Source: an uncultured Phascolarctobacterium sp.
GTDB lineage: Bacteria; Bacillota; Negativicutes; Acidaminococcales; Acidaminococcaceae
Reading direction: 5' to 3'
NCBI GenBank assembly: GCA_900544885.1
Contig: UQWU01000013.1
Span: 1-38,768 of the forward strand
Length of the DNA stretch: 38,768 nucleotides
Of the stretch, positions 8,901-16,167 are shown in pieces. A program made the position numbers and the translations under genes. Position 1 is the stretch's first letter. Each line of letters opens with the position of its first letter. The notes beneath the pieces were generated by a model. It was not told the DNA's origin and made no database searches. It saw only the letters and a program-made list of their open reading frames with translations.

Positions 8901-9840
8901 TGTGTTTACCTCCTGTTAAAGTCAAGAATAAAAGTGCCATACGTACTGCTACGCCGTTTTGTACTTCAGTACGGATAGCTGCATTATCACAGTAGCCAAC
9001 TTCCCAAGAAATTTCCAAGCCACGGTTCATCGGACCAGGATGGAGCACAGTTACATCAGGTTTAGCCAGTTTCAAACGGTTTTCGTTCAAGCCGAAGATA
9101 CGTGCATATTCACGCGGAGAGGGGAACAAACCTTTCTTTTGGCGTTCCAATTGAATACGCAGAACGTCGATAACGTCAGCACCTTCGATTGCTTCTTCAA
9201 CACGTTTGTGGACAGTTACGCCCAAAGATTCAATATCATGAGGCATCAAAGTCATCGGACCTGCAACATGGACATCAGCGCCCATTTTAGTCCAAGCAGC
9301 GATATTAGTACGAGCAACACGGCTGTACAGGATATCACCGAGAATAGCCATTTTCAAGCCCTTCAGATTTTTACCTTGCTCACGCAGAGTGAACATATCC
9401 AGGAAGCCTTGAGACGGATGAGCATGTGCACCGTCGCCGGCATTAATGATTACAGGGTCTGCAACTTGAGCTGCATATGCTGCTGCGCCTTCAATAGGAT
9501 GACGCATAACGATTGCATCGCAAGCCATAGATTGTACGGTCAAAATTGTATCGCGCAGGCATTCACCTTTTACAACGCTGGAGTTGCCGGTAGTAATATT
9601 TACTACATCAGCACCAAGGTATTTACCTGCCAGTTCAAAGGAAGTACGTGTACGGGTACTGGGTTCATAGAACAGATTGATAATAGATTTGCCACGCAGA
9701 GAGGGCACCTTTTTAATATCCCTCTTCATAATCTTTTTCATTTCCTCAGCAGTTTTGAGCACCAGTTCGATTTCTTCAACACTGAGGCTTTCCAGATCCA
9801 GTATATCTCTGCCAATCAGAGATACATTTGATTTTGCCAT
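8884..9840 (-). CDS. pyrB: Aspartate carbamoyltransferase, catalytic subunit
   Basis: PyrB joins carbamoyl phosphate and aspartate, the committed step. The 318-residue protein carries the carbamoyl-phosphate signature FYEPSTRTRTSFE near residues 53-65 and the later HPGPMNRG loop. No regulatory pyrI is adjacent, consistent with Firmicute-type enzymes controlled by transcription. I place the start at the ATG at 9840, 8 bases after GGGAGG. The frame stays open upstream to 9930, but that stretch runs through the attenuator hairpin and is RNA leader. This is the first gene of the operon. Confidence 0.96.
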   Translation of the reverse strand: MAKSNVSLIGRDILDLESLSVEEIELVLKTAEEMKKIMKRDIKKVPSLRGKSIINLFYEPSTRTRTSFELAGKYLGADVVNITTGNSSVVKGECLRDTILTVQSMACDAIVMRHPIEGAAAYAAQVADPVIINAGDGAHAHPSQGFLDMFTLREQGKNLKGLKMAILGDILYSRVARTNIAAWTKMGADVHVAGPMTLMPHDIESLGVTVHKRVEEAIEGADVIDVLRIQLERQKKGLFPSPREYARIFGLNENRLKLAKPDVTVLHPGPMNRGLEISWEVGYCDNAAIRTEVQNGVAVRMALLFLTLTGGKHIENVD

Positions 9841-9883
9841 TAGCTTTACCTCCCATAAAATGTTTACTAAATAAAAATAAAAA

Positions 9884-9915
9884 GCCTTCTCGTCCCCATG
9901 AAGGTACAAGAAGGC
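9884..9915 (-). terminator. PyrR-controlled attenuator terminator in the pyr leader
   Basis: On the - strand a 10-bp stem (GCCTTCTTGT paired with ACGAGAAGGC) closes a 12-base loop and is followed by a run of T with a few A. It lies between the PyrR site and pyrB, so it would stop transcripts when PyrR is bound. The loop side contains ACCTT and GGGAC, which can pair with AAGGT and GTCCC in the upstream PyrR site, giving a plausible antiterminator. Confidence 0.85.
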
Positions 9916-9933
9916 CTTGTTAATCAACAATCA

Positions 9934-9966
9934 GCATAACCTTGCAGTCTCACGGGACCAATTTAA
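9934..9966 (-). promoter_or_regulatory. pyrR-binding leader: PyrR-binding RNA site of the pyr operon leader
   Basis: Read on the - strand, the leader contains TTTAAATTGGTCCCGTGAGA followed by CTGCAAGG. This matches the conserved PyrR recognition hairpin, with a CCnGUGAG-type loop and a following GCAAGG. In known systems PyrR with bound UMP/UTP stabilises this hairpin, which prevents the antiterminator and lets the downstream terminator form. The site starts some 20 bases after the promoter -10, and the cognate pyrR gene is at 21159-21710. Confidence 0.85.
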
Positions 9967-9987
9967 AGGTACATTTGCGTTATGTAT

Positions 9988-10016
9988 ATTTTACACCCAT
10001 ACAGGCTTTACGTCAA
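9988..10016 (-). promoter_or_regulatory. Sigma-70 type promoter of the pyr operon
   Basis: On the - strand a TTGACG -35 (10011-10016) and a TAAAAT -10 (9988-9993) are separated by 17 bases. Transcription would begin near 9980 and give a leader of about 140 bases holding the PyrR site and terminator. Confidence 0.8.
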
Positions 10017-10178
10017 ATATTTAATTAAAAAATTTTCCGTTTTCATGTATGCATCTAAAAATAAAATTGCCTATAACCTATTTTCACCATTGTAAATTTA
10101 TAGTAAAATTAATAGATATGGTTTAAAATTTTTTCTTGATACGATATACTCAACTCCATAGGAAAGGATTAGTGACTA

Positions 10179-11333
10179 ATGCGTAATACTATCATCGACA
10201 ATATCCGCGGCATCTGTATGCTTGGCGTTATCGGCATTCATATCGGCAGCTTAGCACTAGCACCGAATAATTTTACTCTATACTGCTTTTTAGAAGTACT
10301 GAGCCGCTACAGCGTTCCTGCCTTCTTCTTTATCTCCGGCTACGGCCTCTGCTGCACCGACAGAACGCTTTTAAGCGGTGGCAAACTCAACTATCTGCAG
10401 TTTATGAAGAAACGTTTGCAAGGTGCAGGTCTTCCCTATTTCAGCTGGTCCATATTTTACCTTATTTATTTCTGGCTGATTCTGCCGCCAGGATTCATCA
10501 GCTGGCGTCCCTTGAACGTAGCTTTTGTGCTTTTCTTCGGTCTGGCCTGCTATCATCTGTACTTTATGGTTATCCTTCTGTGGTTCTACGCTCTTTATCC
10601 CTTGTGGCGTACCCTTTTACGTGGTATCCTGCGTTATAGTATTCCCGCAGGTCTTGTATTGCTCTTTGCTTTCCAATTAGGCTTCAACTGGTGGACCACC
10701 CATCCCGGTCTGGACGTCAGCCAATGGAATGTATTATGGAAGAACTTCTTCAACTACCGTTTAAATTACTTGCCGCTGCATTATCTGTTGATCTTCATGA
10801 GCGGCTGCTTAGCAGCAGTACATTGGGATAAGCTTTTAGGACTGCTCCGTAAATACGCTCCTGGAGTAATTGCTTTATATGCTCTCTCTATTGCTTGGTT
10901 CGTCGGCAGCAGCTATCATGCTTTCACTTATGAAAATTACAGCCTGCTGGACATTGCCAATACCTATCATCAGCTTAGTCCCCAGGGCTTAGTTTATACT
11001 GTCTGCTCCCTGCTCTTCTTCTGCCTAGCTTTGGATTGGCTCGAACGCAAAAGCCAAAATGCCGATACATCTCTTATCCTGCGTAAACTGCAAGCGGCCA
11101 TCACCGTACTTTCTGCCAATTCCATGCTCATTTATTTTATTCATCCGCTTATTTTAGATTGGCTGAGCAGCCTGTATAATTACTTCGGTATTATTATGAC
11201 CGTCAAAAAAGTCTGCTTCTCCTATGTACTGTTAGTTGCAGGCTCACTTCTCTTGAGTATGATTTTAACTAAATTATTTGCCCGCAATAAATATCTAAGC
11301 CTGTACTTTACAGGTAAAGCGCACAAAAAATAA
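10179..11333 (+). CDS. Acyltransferase family 3 membrane protein
   Basis: The 384-residue protein looks like a member of the acyltransferase-3 family (OafA/YrhL/NolL type), which transfers acetyl or other acyl groups to cell-surface glycans or peptidoglycan. The N-terminal NTIIDNIRGICMLGVIGIHIG carries the family's R-G-x-x-x-x-x-V-x-x-x-H pattern, with the histidine near residue 21. About ten hydrophobic segments follow over the whole length, for example residues 48-62, 95-125, 150-168 and 335-375. AGGAAAGGA lies about 9 bases before the ATG. It is divergent from the pyr operon and followed after 21 bases by a DUF2442 gene. No glycan genes adjoin, so the substrate cannot be guessed. Confidence 0.8.
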   Translation: MRNTIIDNIRGICMLGVIGIHIGSLALAPNNFTLYCFLEVLSRYSVPAFFFISGYGLCCTDRTLLSGGKLNYLQFMKKRLQGAGLPYFSWSIFYLIYFWLILPPGFISWRPLNVAFVLFFGLACYHLYFMVILLWFYALYPLWRTLLRGILRYSIPAGLVLLFAFQLGFNWWTTHPGLDVSQWNVLWKNFFNYRLNYLPLHYLLIFMSGCLAAVHWDKLLGLLRKYAPGVIALYALSIAWFVGSSYHAFTYENYSLLDIANTYHQLSPQGLVYTVCSLLFFCLALDWLERKSQNADTSLILRKLQAAITVLSANSMLIYFIHPLILDWLSSLYNYFGIIMTVKKVCFSYVLLVAGSLLLSMILTKLFARNKYLSLYFTGKAHKK

Positions 11334-11354
11334 ATATTATTTAGAGGTAACACC

Positions 11355-11711
11355 ATGACTAAAACTTTAAAATATTATTTATCTAAAGGTTACGATAAAA
11401 AAACAGCAGAATATTTCTTGAAAGGTAAAAGGACCATCAAAACTATTAAACCCAATGATGACTATTCTTTACTAATTACCTTTGATAACGGTGAACAAAA
11501 ACTGTTTGATGTTGCTCCGCTTATAGAAAAAGGTTGGATATTTACACACATCCAACAAATTGAAATTTTCCGACATGTTTATTTAGATAATTTCGGCTGC
11601 CCTGCATGGGATATAAATCCTAATATCAATGGCAAAAATATCTTAGAAAACAAAATAGATATATCAGCTGACAGATGTTATATTGAAGGTATTCCTGTGA
11701 AAGACATCTAA
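11355..11711 (+). CDS. DUF2442 domain protein
   Basis: The 118-residue protein has a lysine-rich N-terminus and then a DUF2442-like region (about residues 33-105): YSLLITFDNGEQKLFDVAPL, a central IFRHVYLDNFG, and the AWDINPNI segment where the family often has W-P/D-x-G. DUF2442 proteins are small and often lie near toxin-antitoxin or mobile genes, but no function is established. It starts 21 bases after the acyltransferase with SD AGAGGTAA and ends at a strong terminator, so the two are probably one transcript. No partner toxin (for example a DUF4160 gene) is seen. Confidence 0.7.
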   Translation: MTKTLKYYLSKGYDKKTAEYFLKGKRTIKTIKPNDDYSLLITFDNGEQKLFDVAPLIEKGWIFTHIQQIEIFRHVYLDNFGCPAWDINPNINGKNILENKIDISADRCYIEGIPVKDI

Positions 11712-11712
11712 G

Positions 11713-11748
11713 TTAGCCGGAGGCATTTCGCTTCCGGCTAATTTTTTT
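11713..11748 (+). terminator. Intrinsic terminator after the DUF2442 gene
   Basis: A 12-bp GC-rich stem (TTAGCCGGAGGC and its partner, with one G-T pair) with a 5-base loop is followed by seven T. It begins 2 bases after the DUF2442 stop. Confidence 0.9.
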
Positions 11749-11806
11749 GTTGAAAAGATAGTAAACCAAAAACTGTTCAAACTATTACAAGAAAAAAAGC
11801 CAAAAT

Positions 11807-11830
11807 GAGTAAGCTTATTATAAAGCACTC
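11807..11830 (-). terminator. Possible terminator of the DUF2325 gene
   Basis: On the - strand GAGTGCTT can pair with AAGC-TT-ACTC across a 2-base bulge, and a T-rich run (complement of 11792-11798) follows about 9 bases later. It lies about 40 bases after the DUF2325 stop. The stem is weak and imperfect. Confidence 0.4.
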
Positions 11831-11867
11831 AAGCTTTTTCACTTCTCCTAAACTCTATTTTTTCCGC

Positions 11868-13169
11868 TTAGCCTAAAACCTTTTCCCGCAACAGCTCAAA
11901 GAAAGTTTCAATACTATTATTATTGACATATACTAAGCGTTCTTTATACTCTTTTTTATCACGTTCGATATTAATATTTTCCTTGATTTTGAAATATTGG
12001 GTATGAGAACAATGCTGCGTATTAAAGAAAATCAAATCCGCCGTTTTTAAAATATTAACATTAAAGTTAACGTTTTCATGGTCGATATAAGTAAACTTCG
12101 GATATTTTTCTTTAATCTTGTTCTGCCAATTAGCATGACCACCGATAACCAAAACCTTCATTCCCCGTAAAGCACGTTCCAGCTTATCACAAACACTGGC
12201 AGGAAGTTTCGGCTTCGGCTCTACAGTTACCGTTTTTTCTATCTGCTCTACTTCCTTATTACCCGGTAGAGTATCCGCCTCCAACTTCAAGAAATCTATC
12301 CAATTGATAATACTCTTATACTTTTCCTGTTGCTGTTGATATAAAAGCAGCAATGTTTCATGCTTCTTAACCGCCAAAGCAGCCTCCGCCTGACTATTCG
12401 CTAGCTCTTGTTGCAAAGCTTCCACCTGCATAGTGAATAAATTATTATCCTTTGCTAATTTATCAATCTGCTTTAAGCCCTTATTGCCGTTTAAAGAAGA
12501 TAATTCTCTATTGCTTTTCTCCAATTCTGCAATACGCTTTTTATACTTTTCACAGACCTCCTGTAAAGTATTAAACTTTTTCAAGGTAATTTTATTTTCC
12601 TTGAAAACATCTAATTCCTTTTGGACATTAGCTACCTTTTTATCCGCTTCTGCATCCTTCGCCTCTAATTTATCTTGCAGCTTATCTACATACATAGACA
12701 GTCCTTGTAAAATAACCATATATGGATTATTTAACGCTGAATCTTCTAAAGAGCCATTATATTTTTCAAAAAACTCCAAACCGATAGCCTTGCAAATTTG
12801 ACTGATACGTTTTGCAGGCATTGCTCCCTCAATCTTGTCCACTAAAGACAAGGTTATCAAACCGTGGTCAGCATCCTCCTTTTGCAAAATCAGCTTAGCT
12901 TTATAATCTTTCTTTTTGCCATAGGCATGAACAGCAAAAGTTACTTTGTCCTCTTCCTCAATAAGCATCAATCTAAACTCAAGAGCAACCAGAGCTTTTT
13001 TATTTTGCAGCTTATACTGACCCTCTTTAAACAAAGGACTGATAATATCCTTAATAAAAACATTGTATTCATCTAAATAACCGACGCTATAATCAAAATC
13101 ATCCTCTGGTAATGGAATTGGCAAACAATCTGCCAATTCATCGACAAATTTAATATTTTCTATTTCCAT
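11868..13169 (-). CDS. Coiled-coil protein with C-terminal DUF2325 domain
   Basis: I do not know a function for this 433-residue protein. Residues 1-150 are a mixed domain with no motif I recognise. Residues 155-290 are a long charged coiled coil rich in K, E, Q and L. Residues 337-430 match DUF2325: the opening MKVLVIGGHANWQNKI, YIDHENV near 361, and CSHTQYFKIKE near 387. This small Rossmann-like domain carries conserved G-G and S-H-x-x-Y/F-K positions, and its role is unknown. I chose the ATG at 13169 because AGGAGAG lies 7 bases upstream; an ORF reading from 13268 would overlap another likely reading frame. A small ORF precedes it by 19 bases. Confidence 0.7.
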   Translation of the reverse strand: MEIENIKFVDELADCLPIPLPEDDFDYSVGYLDEYNVFIKDIISPLFKEGQYKLQNKKALVALEFRLMLIEEEDKVTFAVHAYGKKKDYKAKLILQKEDADHGLITLSLVDKIEGAMPAKRISQICKAIGLEFFEKYNGSLEDSALNNPYMVILQGLSMYVDKLQDKLEAKDAEADKKVANVQKELDVFKENKITLKKFNTLQEVCEKYKKRIAELEKSNRELSSLNGNKGLKQIDKLAKDNNLFTMQVEALQQELANSQAEAALAVKKHETLLLLYQQQQEKYKSIINWIDFLKLEADTLPGNKEVEQIEKTVTVEPKPKLPASVCDKLERALRGMKVLVIGGHANWQNKIKEKYPKFTYIDHENVNFNVNILKTADLIFFNTQHCSHTQYFKIKENINIERDKKEYKERLVYVNNNSIETFFELLREKVLG

Positions 13170-13188
13170 TTCCCCATCTCTCCTTATT

Positions 13189-13335
13189 TTAAGCAAAGTT
13201 CTCCATAAACTTAACAAGATATTCTTGAGCATTTTTCGCCCAAAATGCATTCTTTTTCTCCATAACATATTTATCTTCTAAAGATTGCTCTTTATTCAAG
13301 TAAACCTTAATACGTTTGCCTACATCATTATACAC
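13189..13335 (-). CDS. Small ORF (48 residues) upstream of the DUF2325 gene
   Basis: A - strand frame open from 13362 down to a TAA at 13189-13191 encodes lysine-rich, protein-like sequence: from a GTG at 13335 it reads MYNDVGKRIKVYLNKEQSLE, continues through KKNAFWAKNAQEYLVKFMEN, and ends FA. The composition (K, E, N, aromatic residues, no odd repeats) resembles real coding sequence and differs from the overlapping long frame. The frame has no ATG near its beginning and no clear SD, so it may be a short gene with a GTG start or the remnant of a longer gene. It ends 19 bases before the DUF2325 ATG, with the SD of that gene in the gap. Function unknown. Confidence 0.4.
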   Translation of the reverse strand: MYNDVGKRIKVYLNKEQSLEDKYVMEKKNAFWAKNAQEYLVKFMENFA

Positions 13336-13400
13336 CTTGTTTAAAGAACGATTAATTTTTTCTTATCTATCTTTATTGAAGATGTCCTTTGCTCTCACTC

Positions 13401-13406
13401 ATTATA
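13401..13406 (-). promoter_or_regulatory. Possible -10 element for the DUF2325 unit
   Basis: A perfect TATAAT on the - strand lies about 65 bases before the small ORF. The sequence 17 bases further upstream (TTTATT) is a poor -35, so this is tentative. Confidence 0.35.
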
Positions 13407-13516
13407 TAGTATAGCAACATTTTAATAAATTTGCCTTTAAAAAAAGTTGCAAATTATCCTAAAACTAAATATCTAAAGTTTATTAGCAAAAGCAGCAAGC
13501 TCATTAAACAACAAAA

Positions 13517-13556
13517 AACTTCACCTAGCTATTTACAACAACAGCTAAGTGAAGTT
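13517..13556 (-). terminator. Terminator of the 354-residue secreted protein gene
   Basis: A 14-bp stem with a single mispaired or G-U position (AACTTCACTTAGCT and its partner) with a 12-base loop lies 10 bases after the stop at 13567. A-rich and T-rich flanks on both sides mean it could act on both strands. Confidence 0.85.
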
Positions 13557-13566
13557 TTATTTTTTC

Positions 13567-14631
13567 TTATTTATTTTGTCCTTGCCATAATAAACGAATC
13601 GGTAGATTAGAGGCTCCAGGAGGTGACCAGATAAAATTATATTCCCCTGCTGTCAGCTCGGTAATCTTAGCTGCATCATCGACCTTATTACCAAAGGCCA
13701 CATCATGCTCAGGTAAAGCAATAAGCTGACGTGTTTTGGTAGTCTTGTTCTCCAACACGCCATAACCGGCAAAGGGTCCGCCAATCGGGCTGATAATAAA
13801 ACTTACCGGCTTTTCTCCGACAACTGTGAAATGAACATGATAAATAACACCATAATTACCATAGTTTTCTACAGATTTATTATCGGGAACGTCAATTCCC
13901 TTTAAATAACCTTCATTTTCATTGTCCGCCAGCTTCAGCATAACAGCAGTGTCAGCACTAATCGGCTGCAACACTTTATAGTTCCAATCACTGTTGTCGA
14001 AAGTACCGCGCAAGGGATGCTCATCCATCGGTAAAACAGCTGCATCCTCATTAAAGAGTTCAATATCTTGCTGTGGCTCGCACATCAGCACCGTAACCTG
14101 CAACGGCTTATCCAGATGCAAATCTATAATACCTGTCACTAATCTTCCGTACGGTAAAATAACGCCCTTGCCGCTTAACAGCTCTACGCTGCGGGAAAAG
14201 CCTAAATTACCTTCATACGGAACCTGAGTATCATCATTAAAGTATTTCTGCAAAGCCTGTTTACCGTCACGCATATAATCATAATGATAACCACCGATGC
14301 CGTTACGCAGCATTTTATAATGTGCAGGGCGGAGGTTATCTGTATTCGTCAACAGCACCGCCAGTTTCTTTTTGCCGCCGATATTATTAACGTGATGAAA
14401 GAAAAGACGTACATCGCCTTGCACTGTATCACGATATAAAATACCTGTAGCATTAACCATTTCCGGACTGTCGCTGAAAATCAGCTTCGGTCCGCTTTTC
14501 TGCAGTTCTGTTTGCGCTGTAGCAGCCTGATAATCCTCGGGGATACTAATCGGCTCCTGGGCTGCTGCCATAGAGCAAGCACTACAGATCATACAAAAAG
14601 TAACAATGTTAATAATTCTTTTGAACTTCAT
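13567..14631 (-). CDS. Secreted protein of unknown function
   Basis: The 354-residue protein has a signal peptide: a KFKR positive start, a hydrophobic core to about residue 20, and a likely cleavage site after SMAAA near residue 24. Cysteines sit inside the hydrophobic core, but no clean lipobox is seen. The mature part looks like an all-beta domain with repeated short strands; I recognise no catalytic motif. Segments such as GVIYHVHFTVVGEKPVSFII and GGYHYDYMRDGKQALQKYF are distinctive. SD AGAGG lies 7 bases before the ATG. The gene lies only 23 bases after the terminator of the transaldolase gene, leaving no room for its own promoter there. Confidence 0.7.
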   Translation of the reverse strand: MKFKRIINIVTFCMICSACSMAAAQEPISIPEDYQAATAQTELQKSGPKLIFSDSPEMVNATGILYRDTVQGDVRLFFHHVNNIGGKKKLAVLLTNTDNLRPAHYKMLRNGIGGYHYDYMRDGKQALQKYFNDDTQVPYEGNLGFSRSVELLSGKGVILPYGRLVTGIIDLHLDKPLQVTVLMCEPQQDIELFNEDAAVLPMDEHPLRGTFDNSDWNYKVLQPISADTAVMLKLADNENEGYLKGIDVPDNKSVENYGNYGVIYHVHFTVVGEKPVSFIISPIGGPFAGYGVLENKTTKTRQLIALPEHDVAFGNKVDDAAKITELTAGEYNFIWSPPGASNLPIRLLWQGQNK

Positions 14632-14654
14632 TAAAATACCTCTACAAAAATATA

Positions 14655-14682
14655 CACTCCTCCATAGAAAAATGGAGGAGTG
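14655..14682 (-). terminator. Terminator after the transaldolase gene
   Basis: An 11-bp perfect stem (CACTCCTCCAT with ATGGAGGAGTG) with a 6-base loop is followed on the - strand by TATATTTTTG. It lies 8 bases after the transaldolase stop. Confidence 0.85.
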
Positions 14683-14690
14683 AGAGCTGA

Positions 14691-15338
14691 TTATTCAGTT
14701 AAGCTGTTTTGATAATCCTGCATGAACTGAGCTAATCCTTTGTCTGTCAGCTGGTGCTTAATCATCTGTTCTAAAACTTTAGTTGGAATAGTTGCAATCT
14801 GACAACCGGTCAACATAATTTTTTCTACATGAGCTACACTACGAATACTGGCAGCAATGACCTCGGTTTTTATACCGTAAAGCTGAAAGGCCTTGACGAT
14901 ATTGGCTACTAAAGCCACACCATCGGTACCGATATCATCCAGACGTCCTACGAACGGACTGACATAAGCAGCACCGGCACGAGCAGCCAAAAGAGCCTGA
15001 GCCATACTGAATACTAAGGTAACGTTAGTTTTTATGCCTTCCTTGCTTAAAAACTTTACTGCTTTCAAACCTTCGGCTGTACAAGGAATTTTAACAACGA
15101 TATTGTCAGCAATCTTTACTAATTCATGAGCTTCTCTGAGCATACCGTCAGCATCACTGCTGATAACCTCGGCACTTACAGGCCCCTCTACTAAAGCAGC
15201 GATTTCAGGAATTACTTCAGCCTGAGTACGACCGCTTTTAGCAACTAAGCTAGGATTGGTGGTAACGCCATAAACAACACCCCAATCGACAAATCGTGCA
15301 ATTTCATCTACATTTGCAGTATCCATAAAGATTTTCAT
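14691..15338 (-). CDS. tal: Small transaldolase (TalC/YwjH type)
   Basis: The enzyme would move a dihydroxyacetone unit between sugar phosphates in the non-oxidative pentose phosphate pathway. The 215-residue protein is the small form of the family. The Schiff-base lysine is K83 in NIVVKIPCT, and VTTNPSLVAKSG near residues 25-37 is the family's N-terminal signature. Residue 129 in VSPFVGRLDD is phenylalanine, as in transaldolases, rather than the tyrosine of fructose-6-phosphate aldolase. That favours transaldolase activity over FSA, an inference from known family differences. GAGG lies about 8 bases before the ATG. The gene stands between two secreted-protein genes and may be expressed with the one upstream. 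Confidence 0.9.
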   Translation of the reverse strand: MKIFMDTANVDEIARFVDWGVVYGVTTNPSLVAKSGRTQAEVIPEIAALVEGPVSAEVISSDADGMLREAHELVKIADNIVVKIPCTAEGLKAVKFLSKEGIKTNVTLVFSMAQALLAARAGAAYVSPFVGRLDDIGTDGVALVANIVKAFQLYGIKTEVIAASIRSVAHVEKIMLTGCQIATIPTKVLEQMIKHQLTDKGLAQFMQDYQNSLTE

Positions 15339-15412
15339 AAAACAACGCCTCTTCTTTTCTATTGCCTTTATCAGCTGGAGCTTAGCAGAGGCCTATTACA
15401 TTGCCAAAAGAC

Positions 15413-16045
15413 TTAGGGCAGAATTACTACTTTGTCTGCATTAGTTTGTGCAGGCAGACTCATAGTCATTGCATTGCTCCAAACCAGCAATTTGTCACCC
15501 TGCTGGATTTTATTATAATCCTCGCAAGCATTTTTATCAATAGTAGCAATAATATCATTATTTTTATTAAGAACACGTACACCATTGCCATCTTCAGCAG
15601 GAAGTACTTGTGCTACTTCAAAATACATCGGCAAAACTTTTTCTACATCACCAAAAACAAGAGCATAAGCACGTGCTTGAGGCGGCAGGCTACGAGTCAT
15701 AGCAGAAGAAACATAAGCTTCTACGTGTTGACCAACCTTTAAAGCGGACGGACGACGCAGTTTGCCGTTTTCGCCGTTTACTACATAAGTTGCTTCGCTA
15801 ACAATAGTTTCTACAGCAAATTTTTGATTGTTTTCTTGTACGGTTACTCTGTCACCGCTGATTTCCACAATAGTACCGCTGATATGTTGGATTTCCGGAG
15901 CACGCATTACTTCGGGATTTACATCAAATTCTTGTGCTTGTACAGGAGTTTGCAATACAGCAGCATTTTCTGCAGCCAAGCTAGTACCCATACCTAACGC
16001 AAATACGCAAGTCATAACTAAAGCAGCTTGTTTCATCATTTTCAT
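15413..16045 (-). CDS. Secreted protein with duplicated beta domain
   Basis: This 210-residue protein has a signal peptide (MKMMKQ, a hydrophobic stretch, cleavage likely after SLAA near residue 25). The mature part contains two similar halves. The first, about residues 53-130, ends in AYVSSAMTRSLPPQARAYAL. The second, about 139-210, ends in LVWSNAMTMSLPAQTNADKV. Both have the pattern of an OB-like barrel in which a hydrophobic strand precedes S-x-A-M-T-x-S-L-P. The function is unknown. I moved the start to the ATG at 16045, which has GGAGG 9 bases upstream; the upstream 7 codons have no SD. The 15413 end is 74 bases from the transaldolase start. Confidence 0.75.
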   Translation of the reverse strand: MKMMKQAALVMTCVFALGMGTSLAAENAAVLQTPVQAQEFDVNPEVMRAPEIQHISGTIVEISGDRVTVQENNQKFAVETIVSEATYVVNGENGKLRRPSALKVGQHVEAYVSSAMTRSLPPQARAYALVFGDVEKVLPMYFEVAQVLPAEDGNGVRVLNKNNDIIATIDKNACEDYNKIQQGDKLLVWSNAMTMSLPAQTNADKVVILP

Positions 16046-16109
16046 AAAAATCAACCTCCAAAGCATTTATTATTATTAAAATTTATTGTTGTCTTGCTTT
16101 ATGTTTATT

Positions 16110-16137
16110 AGTATAACAAAATATTATGGCGAAACAA
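16110..16137 (-). promoter_or_regulatory. Promoter for the duplicated-domain secreted protein
   Basis: On the - strand an extended -10 (TGT followed by TATACT, 16110-16115) lies 16 bases from TTGTTT (16132-16137). A TTGACA lies 6 bases further upstream at 16138-16143, but its spacing to this -10 is too long. Confidence 0.5.
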
Positions 16138-16167
16138 TGTCAATTTGGCTAAATTTTTATTTATTTT

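Noticed and set aside
8959..9831. 290-residue open frame on the + strand
   Set aside because: It is antisense to pyrB and spans nearly the whole gene; no family motif and no SD.
9841..9930. In-frame N-terminal extension of PyrB starting at ATG 9930
   Set aside because: It runs through the attenuator hairpin and T run, has no SD, and adds 30 residues absent from PyrB proteins; the ATG at 9840 has GGGAGG.
13567..14631. Lipoprotein signal in the 354-residue secreted protein
   Set aside because: Cysteines are present near residues 13-19, but none has a proper lipobox; an ordinary signal peptidase site after AAA fits better.
14691..15338. Fructose-6-phosphate aldolase as the name for the small transaldolase
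   Set aside because: Residue 129 is phenylalanine in SPFVGR, as in transaldolases, whereas FSA enzymes have tyrosine at that place.
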